This document shows, in pieces, positions 7,823-11,377 of a stretch of DNA of 11,377 nucleotides. Positions within the stretch are counted from its first letter, which is position 1, and each line of letters starts with the position of its first letter. A model generated the notes under the pieces. That model had not been told where the DNA came from, searched no databases, and saw only the letters and a list, made by a program, of their open reading frames with translations. The position numbers and the translations under genes are program-made. Source of the DNA: Acinetobacter sp. (GTDB taxonomy: Bacteria > Pseudomonadota > Gammaproteobacteria > Pseudomonadales > Moraxellaceae); assembly GCA_008017255.1 (NCBI GenBank), contig SSHD01000052.1, positions 1-11,377 on the forward strand, read 5' to 3'.

Positions 7823-8824
7823 ATGTTGCAATTACAGTTAAATAAAACCATTAAATTAATGGCATTGAGTGCCAGTTTATTTTTAAGCTGCAATTGGGTG
7901 CAAGCCAATGAGTTTTACGCTCATCCCAATTATTTCGCTTTCAAACAAAAAGCCATGAGCCAATATGCGCTAAGTGGTGAACAAGTCGATACTGCTATGA
8001 GTGGCGCACGCAACTTGCCGAATATTTTGTCGATTATGACCCGTCCGGGCGAAAGTAAGCCGTGGTACGACTATCGCGCCATGTTTTTAGTTGAAGGTAC
8101 TATTCAACGTGGTGAGCGCTTTAAACTGCAATATGAACATGCACTGAACCGTGCAGAACAGCAGTTTGGTGTACCTAAAGCAGTCATTCTAGGCGTATTG
8201 GGGGTCGAAACTGGTTATGGTGCCAACAAAGGTTCTTTTATTACTCGTGACGCGCTGGCAACGTTGGCATTTGGCTACCCGCGCCGTGCCGACTATTTTA
8301 GTGATGAACTTGCAGCCCTCATCGCATGGACAGCCAAAGAAGGTTATCCGACCTCGAGTATTGTCGGTTCTTATGCAGGTGCAATTGGTTACCCACAATT
8401 CATGCCAAGTAATATTCCAAAGTTAGGGGTAGATTACGATGGCAATGGACACATTGACTTAAGAAATTCAGCCGAAGATGCCATTGGCTCAATTGCCAAC
8501 TATTTAGCGCAACATGGTTGGCAGCGAGACCGCCCAATTGGCTTTCAAGCACGCTATATGGGCAATAACCCTGACAGCGTAATTGCCAAAGACCTTACCC
8601 AACCTATGCCTTATGGTGAACTCAAAAAACGTGGCATTTCGCCAATTAACCCTGTGGTTAAAATTGATGATTTAGAGCTGGTCAATGTGATTCAATTACA
8701 AGATACATTTGGTCCAATTTACTATATTACCTACCCAAACTTCCAAGTCATTACCACCTATAACAAGAGCCGCATGTACGCCACTGCGGTATGGTTATTA
8801 GGCACTGAAGTGGCGAGTCGCTAG
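7823..8824 (+). CDS. mltB: Lytic murein transglycosylase B
   Basis: MltB cleaves the MurNAc-GlcNAc bond of peptidoglycan, releasing 1,6-anhydro ends, and works in the periplasm. The 333-residue product has a hydrophobic signal segment (10-29), then the MltB/SltB catalytic domain. The catalytic glutamate is E129 in GVLGVETGYG (124-133), and later landmarks are AGAIGYPQFMPS (185-196) and a DYDGNGHIDL stretch (204-213). E. coli MltB is an outer-membrane lipoprotein. Here the only cysteine in the signal is in FLSC (20-23), a poor lipobox, and VQA (26-28) offers an ordinary signal peptidase I site, so anchoring is uncertain. The ATG at 7823 is preferred to an upstream in-frame ATG at 7733 inside rodA because of AAGGAA (7805-7810) and the signal peptide directly after it. 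It is probably cotranscribed with rodA. Confidence 0.92.
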   Translation: MLQLQLNKTIKLMALSASLFLSCNWVQANEFYAHPNYFAFKQKAMSQYALSGEQVDTAMSGARNLPNILSIMTRPGESKPWYDYRAMFLVEGTIQRGERFKLQYEHALNRAEQQFGVPKAVILGVLGVETGYGANKGSFITRDALATLAFGYPRRADYFSDELAALIAWTAKEGYPTSSIVGSYAGAIGYPQFMPSNIPKLGVDYDGNGHIDLRNSAEDAIGSIANYLAQHGWQRDRPIGFQARYMGNNPDSVIAKDLTQPMPYGELKKRGISPINPVVKIDDLELVNVIQLQDTFGPIYYITYPNFQVITTYNKSRMYATAVWLLGTEVASR

Positions 8825-8878
8825 GCTGATTTTTTATAGTGAATCGAAAAGTCAATAAATAAATATGGCAAAAAGATT

Positions 8879-8925
8879 AAATAAGCAGCATTTTACATAT
8901 TTTGTTACAATGTTGCTTATTTTTT
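8879..8925 (+). terminator. AT-rich terminator after mltB
   Basis: AAATAAGCAGCATT (8879-8892) pairs over 14 positions, one of them G-U, with AATGTTGCTTATTT (8909-8922) around a 16-base loop, and a run of T continues to 8925. It lies 55 bases past the mltB stop. The stem is long but AT-rich and the loop is large, so efficiency is unclear. Confidence 0.7.
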
Positions 8926-8977
8926 AACCTATTTCTGTAAGCGTTTGTCGTTTTTGTAACTATTTTTCAATAAACAC

Positions 8978-9007
8978 TAGACACACTTTGCAAGCGATGA
9001 ATATTAT
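8978..9007 (+). promoter_or_regulatory. Candidate sigma-70 promoter of rlpA
   Basis: A -35 TAGACA (8978-8983) and a -10 TATTAT (9002-9007) each match consensus at five of six positions with an 18-base spacer. Transcription would start near 9014, giving a leader of about 100 bases before rlpA. It is placed after the mltB terminator, which supports rlpA being a separate transcript. Confidence 0.5.
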
Positions 9008-9058
9008 CCACACCAAGTAAAAGTAATTGCAAAAGTGAATAATTAGACATGTGCACTG

Positions 9059-9085
9059 TATTTCAAGCAATTTTTAGCTGAAATA
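9059..9085 (+). other. Hairpin in the rlpA leader
   Basis: TATTTC-A-AGC (9059-9068) can pair with GCTGAAATA (9077-9085), leaving one bulged A and an 8-base loop. It ends 16 bases before the ribosome binding site AGGAG (9102-9106), so it would not hide it directly. No T-tract follows, so it is not a terminator. A role in mRNA stability or control is speculation. Confidence 0.3.
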
Positions 9086-9114
9086 GAAAAGCATGTTATC
9101 TAGGAGTTTCTACA

Positions 9115-9705
9115 ATGCAGTTTTCGCTAAAATATATACTAGCGCTAACGGCAGGCTTAAGTTTAAGCCCGTTACATGCCGAAATGGTACAGTCTTCTAC
9201 GGTCAGCAATGATGTAGATGGTTCTAATCTCGCTGCGCGCGTGATTAACAAAGATTCTCAAAACTTTAAAAGTCTTTCAATCACTGAGCGTTCTGGTGAC
9301 CAAGTTCGTCGCCAAGCAATTGCTGCAAAAATTGACATCGCTGAAGATGAGCCTTCAGTGATTGAAAAACTAAACACCGTTGCATCTAAAACGGTACGCA
9401 AGTTTAGCCAAACTGGTGCTGCATCTTGGTATGGTCGTCAGTTTCATGGTCGTAAAACCGCTAGCGGTGAAACTTTCGACATGAATGGCTTAACTGCTGC
9501 TCACCGCACTTTGCCTTTGAACTGTTATATCCGCGTGACCAACAAAGAAAATGGTAAAAGCGTAGTGGTTAAAGTAAATGATCGTGGTCCTTTCCACGGC
9601 AACCGTGTACTTGACCTCTCTTACGGTGCTGCAAAACGTCTTGGTGTGACCAATGCCGGTGTTGCCAAAGTCAGTATCGAACGTGTCGATGGTCCAAACT
9701 CTTAA
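9115..9705 (+). CDS. rlpA: RlpA-like septal ring lytic transglycosylase, no SPOR domain
   Basis: RlpA proteins carry a double-psi beta-barrel; in Pseudomonas aeruginosa the enzyme cuts glycan strands lacking stem peptides at the septum. This 196-residue protein has a signal peptide (1-22, cleavage after LHA), a polar linker (23-98) and the DPBB domain (about 99-192), starting GAASWYGRQFHGRKTASGE (101-119). The residues matching the essential catalytic Glu, His and Asp are E119, H130 and D156 (KVNDRGPF). There is no lipobox cysteine, so it is predicted to be a soluble periplasmic protein, and no C-terminal SPOR domain, so it may not find denuded septal glycan as longer RlpAs do. Ribosome binding site AGGAG lies 8 bases before the ATG. 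It is flanked by terminators on both sides, hence probably monocistronic. Confidence 0.92.
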   Translation: MQFSLKYILALTAGLSLSPLHAEMVQSSTVSNDVDGSNLAARVINKDSQNFKSLSITERSGDQVRRQAIAAKIDIAEDEPSVIEKLNTVASKTVRKFSQTGAASWYGRQFHGRKTASGETFDMNGLTAAHRTLPLNCYIRVTNKENGKSVVVKVNDRGPFHGNRVLDLSYGAAKRLGVTNAGVAKVSIERVDGPNS

Positions 9706-9729
9706 GCGTTAAGTCATCCATACCTCATC

Positions 9730-9760
9730 AAAGCCGCCTCGTGTGGCTTTTATTGTTTTT
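9730..9760 (+). terminator. Intrinsic terminator of rlpA
   Basis: AAAGCCGC (9730-9737) pairs with GTGGCTTT (9743-9750), including one G-U pair, around CTCGT. An interrupted T-rich tail runs to 9760. It begins 25 bases past the rlpA stop. Confidence 0.82.
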
Positions 9761-9824
9761 AAAGACCTGTCCGTATTGCATAAAATAAAGCACTGTAACG
9801 CTTATCGGTTCAGTCCGGATCATT

Positions 9825-9853
9825 TTGCGCCTACCCAATATCTTTGATATATT
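9825..9853 (+). promoter_or_regulatory. Candidate extended -10 promoter of the DUF962 gene
   Basis: The -10 TATATT (9848-9853) matches five of six consensus positions and is preceded by TGA (9845-9847), the TGn of an extended -10 promoter. A weak -35 TTGCGC (9825-9830) lies at the ideal 17 bases. A start near 9860 would give a leader of about 30 bases before the ATG at 9889. Confidence 0.5.
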
Positions 9854-9855
9854 GG
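9835..9855. repeat. Inverted repeat covering the -10 of the DUF962 promoter
   Basis: CCAATAT (9835-9841) and ATATTGG (9849-9855) are perfect 7-bp inverted arms with a 7-base spacer. The right arm covers nearly all of the candidate -10 element, so a bound dimeric regulator would block polymerase. The repeat itself is seen directly; the operator function is inferred. Confidence 0.4.
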
Positions 9856-9888
9856 CTATTATTTAATAATCATGGCACGGAGCACTGC

Positions 9889-10341
9889 ATGAAATCTATA
9901 AGCGAATGGTTTGATGATTACGGCGAAAGCCATCAAAACCAAACCAATAAAAAAATCCATTGGGTCTGTGTTCCCGCTATTTTATTTTCGATTATCGGGA
10001 TTCTTGCTCACTTTAGCACGCTGCTCACCGCGTTATTGTTGGTGCTGACTTTAGTGTTTTATGCACGCTTAGACTTGGTACTGGCAGTTGCAATGGCGGC
10101 ATTATTGGCAGTCATGGCATGGCTGATTGTCGTTTTACCAGTCGGTGTCGGATTCTACATCGGCGTGTTTGTAGTGGCGTGGATTGGGCAATTTTACGGC
10201 CATAAAGTGGAAGGCAAAAAACCTTCTTTCTTTAAAGATTTACAATTTCTCTTGATTGGTCCTGTATGGTGCATGAACACATTTTTAGCTACCATACTGC
10301 CTAACTTCAAAAATCGTCAAAATTTAGAGCATACAAGCTAA
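9889..10341 (+). CDS. DUF962 / Mpo1-like membrane protein (possible 2-hydroxy fatty acid dioxygenase)
   Basis: A 150-residue inner-membrane protein with about four hydrophobic helices (near 26-42, 44-60, 64-84 and 87-101). It carries the Mpo1/DUF962 signature: H15 in ESHQNQTNKKIHWVCVP (13-29), H24, then WIGQFYGHKVEGKKPSFFKD (98-117) with H105, and LLIGPVW (121-127). Yeast Mpo1 is an iron(II) dioxygenase that removes one carbon from 2-hydroxy fatty acids (alpha-oxidation), and these histidines match the expected metal ligands. The activity is inferred here, and bacterial members are little studied. The ATG at 9889 is chosen for GGAG (9879-9882) and for the conserved MKSISEWF-type start. The frame could extend to a TTG at 9844, but that lies within the promoter. 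It converges on the DUF3465 gene. Confidence 0.88.
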   Translation: MKSISEWFDDYGESHQNQTNKKIHWVCVPAILFSIIGILAHFSTLLTALLLVLTLVFYARLDLVLAVAMAALLAVMAWLIVVLPVGVGFYIGVFVVAWIGQFYGHKVEGKKPSFFKDLQFLLIGPVWCMNTFLATILPNFKNRQNLEHTS

Positions 10342-10360
10342 TTTAACGCATATAAAGTTC

Positions 10361-10409
10361 AACATCACACAAGGGAAAATGTTATTGATACATTTTCCCT
10401 TGATGTTTT
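10361..10409 (+). terminator. Hairpin at the convergent DUF962/DUF3465 junction
   Basis: CAAGGGAAAATG (10370-10381) pairs perfectly over 12 bp with CATTTTCCCTTG (10391-10402), and AACAT/ATGTT (10361-10365/10403-10407) can extend the stem across a CACA bulge. TTTT at 10406-10409 follows on the plus strand. It is a reasonable terminator for the DUF962 gene. Its right arm encodes the C-terminus of the minus-strand gene, whose stop codon lies in the loop. Confidence 0.65.
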
Positions 10410-10879
10410 AACCACCCATCGGCATGTCTGCCCTGTGGATCGTGATGGGTCCAATGAATCACACCACCTTTCGCGCTGTATTCATATTCACCATAAAATT
10501 CAACTGTATCGCCTTTTTTAAGCTCGTCGATGCGTGGCGCTAAATCAATATTATGTGCAATTAAAACCGTTAAGCCATTGTCTAATTCTAAAATCATTTT
10601 TTGATGTCTTGAACCGTTATTATCATCGGGCAAAATCGCTTTTACTGTGCCTTGCGTTTGCACTTGTATATCACTGCGTTGTTGCTGATAAGCCTGCATA
10701 ATCTGCTGCTGACCATCATCCATTGCAATGTGCTTTGTAGATGGCTGTTTTTGAGAAGATGATTGCGCTGAAGATTCAGCTGCTGAATTTGACTGTTGCT
10801 TAAAATCTAAGCCCACATACGCCACAAGCAAGCCGACTATGACGACTGACATGAGCAGATTATTTTTTTGCATTTTCAT
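10382..10879 (-). CDS. Membrane-anchored DUF3465 protein
   Basis: A product of about 165 residues. A short basic N-terminus and a hydrophobic helix (VVIVGLLVAYVGL) look like an uncleaved signal anchor. A Ser/Gln-rich linker follows, then a C-terminal domain of about 110 residues recognised as DUF3465, which I expect to be a small beta-barrel. Landmarks are QGTVKAILPDD, KMILELDNGLTVLIAHNIDL, KKGDTVEFYGEYEY and VIHWTHHDPQGRHADGW. It probably faces the periplasm; the function is unknown. The start is ambiguous: ATG 10879 is used, but GTG 10885 and ATG 10873 are in frame, and the nearby GGAT (10892-10895 complement) fits the GTG best by spacing. A terminator for sthA lies just upstream, suggesting its own promoter. 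Confidence 0.85.
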   Translation of the reverse strand: MKMQKNNLLMSVVIVGLLVAYVGLDFKQQSNSAAESSAQSSSQKQPSTKHIAMDDGQQQIMQAYQQQRSDIQVQTQGTVKAILPDDNNGSRHQKMILELDNGLTVLIAHNIDLAPRIDELKKGDTVEFYGEYEYSAKGGVIHWTHHDPQGRHADGWLKHQGKMYQ

Positions 10880-10887
10880 ACGCACTG

Positions 10888-10916
10888 TTTATCCATTACA
10901 CATAACAAAATGCCAA
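10888..10916 (-). promoter_or_regulatory. Candidate promoter for the DUF3465 gene, overlapping the sthA terminator
   Basis: On the minus strand a -35 TTGGCA (10911-10916, five of six) and a -10 GATAAA (10888-10893, four of six) are 17 bases apart. The -35 lies inside the 3' arm of the sthA terminator. The start would fall near 10881, almost at the start codon, so the mRNA would be nearly leaderless. This is tentative. Confidence 0.25.
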
Positions 10917-10934
10917 TCCGGTGGATTAGCATTT
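10905..10934 (-). terminator. Intrinsic terminator of sthA
   Basis: Read on the minus strand, AAATGCTAATCC (10923-10934) pairs with GGATTGGCATTT (10908-10919) over 12 positions, one G-U, around the loop ACC, followed by TTTTGTT. The position 22 bases after the sthA stop and the strand-correct T-tract support it. Confidence 0.85.
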
Positions 10935-10955
10935 ACACATTGCCACCGAAACTGT

Positions 10956-11377
10956 TTAGAACAAACGATTCATACCATTTAACGCCGCGACACGATAGGC
11001 TTCTGCCATCGTTGGGTAGTTAAATGTGGTTTCAACAAAATACTTGAGGGTATTGTCTGGGCTGTGCATCACCACTTGCCCAATGTGAATAATTTCGGCG
11101 GCATTATTACCAAAACAGTGAATACCCAATACTTCTAAGCTGTCGCGATGGAATAAAATCTTTAATTCGCCAACGGTATCGCCAGTAATTTGCGCACGGG
11201 CTAAATGACGGAACGAGGCTTGCCCCACTTCATAAGGCACTTTTTCTTCGGTCAGCTGTTGCTCGGTTTTACCAATCGAGGAAATTTCGGGAATAGTATA
11301 AATCCCTCTCGGCACCTCTTTAATTCACTTAACATTTTTTTCGCCAACCATATTTGCACCCACACCGCGCCCTTAGC
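10956..11377 (-). pseudogene. sthA: sthA, C-terminal part of soluble pyridine nucleotide transhydrogenase, with two in-frame stops
   Basis: SthA is a cytoplasmic FAD enzyme that moves hydride between NADPH and NAD+. The last 119 residues are intact and typical: [18 protein letters not shown], a dimerisation domain with [17 protein letters not shown], and the end [21 protein letters not shown], lacking the His-Glu pair of the related dihydrolipoamide dehydrogenases. Reading further upstream in the same frame continues family-like sequence (GRGVGANMVGEKNVK, then IKEVPRG) but crosses TGA (complement of 11325-11327) and TAA (complement of 11373-11375). The TAA sits where the family has Gln before GR, one C-to-T change from CAA. 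There is no frameshift. A GTG at 11315 could open a truncated 119-aa frame but lacks FAD and NAD domains. The gene is either a decayed copy or intact with sequencing errors near the window end; the N-terminal part lies outside. Confidence 0.65.

Noticed and set aside
8827..8880. T-rich stretch just after the mltB stop as a terminator
   Set aside because: The T-run at 8830-8835 has no stem before it; the paired structure at 8879-8922 is the better candidate.
9844..9888. TTG start extending the DUF962 protein by 15 residues
   Set aside because: It falls in the candidate -10 region, and the ATG at 9889 has GGAG at good spacing and the conserved family start.
11301..11377. Frameshift as the cause of the sthA interruption
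   Set aside because: Family-like sequence continues upstream in the same frame through the poly-A run (complement of 11334-11341), so the breaks are substitutions, not an indel.

Overview
The window looks like ordinary chromosomal sequence from a gammaproteobacterium of the Moraxellaceae, most likely Acinetobacter. That is an inference from moderately AT-rich codon use, the style of the proteins (a 271-aa two-module QueF, an Mpo1/DUF962 protein, a DUF3465 protein, SthA) and my memory of similar gene order; no search was run. No mobile element, CRISPR array, tRNA or rRNA is visible.

Left part (1-6510): the first 15 codons of an unidentified gene leave the window on the minus strand. A 229-base intergenic region with a striking inverted repeat (235-257) separates it from a divergent, large membrane-bound HD-GYP protein (probable c-di-GMP phosphodiesterase). 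Then follow an ABC exporter pair like E. coli YadG/YadH and queF (queuosine biosynthesis). These three are joined by ATGA stop/start overlaps and so are probably translationally coupled. A 219-aa helical protein of unknown function follows after 40 bases, and a strong intrinsic terminator closes the run.

Middle part (6511-9760): a cell-wall cluster. rodA (SEDS glycan polymerase) and mltB (lytic transglycosylase) are 19 bases apart and end at a long AT-rich terminator. rlpA (DPBB-domain transglycosylase/septal protein) has its own candidate promoter, about 100 bases of leader and its own terminator. Together they cover glycan synthesis and glycan cleavage during elongation and division. The PBP2 gene that often accompanies rodA is not in the window.

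Right part (9761-11377): a DUF962/Mpo1-like membrane protein on the plus strand has a candidate extended -10 promoter overlapped by an inverted repeat. It converges on a minus-strand DUF3465 protein, with a hairpin at the junction. Upstream of that gene, on the same minus strand, lies the C-terminal part of sthA (soluble transhydrogenase), followed by its own terminator. The sthA reading frame is interrupted by two in-frame stop codons in the last 60 bases of the window, so it is either a pseudogene or a low-quality sequence end.

I found no convincing new multi-gene system. The points most worth a second look are the interrupted sthA, the two inverted repeats at promoters, the coupling of an uncharacterised exporter to queF, and the uncharacterised 219-aa protein.
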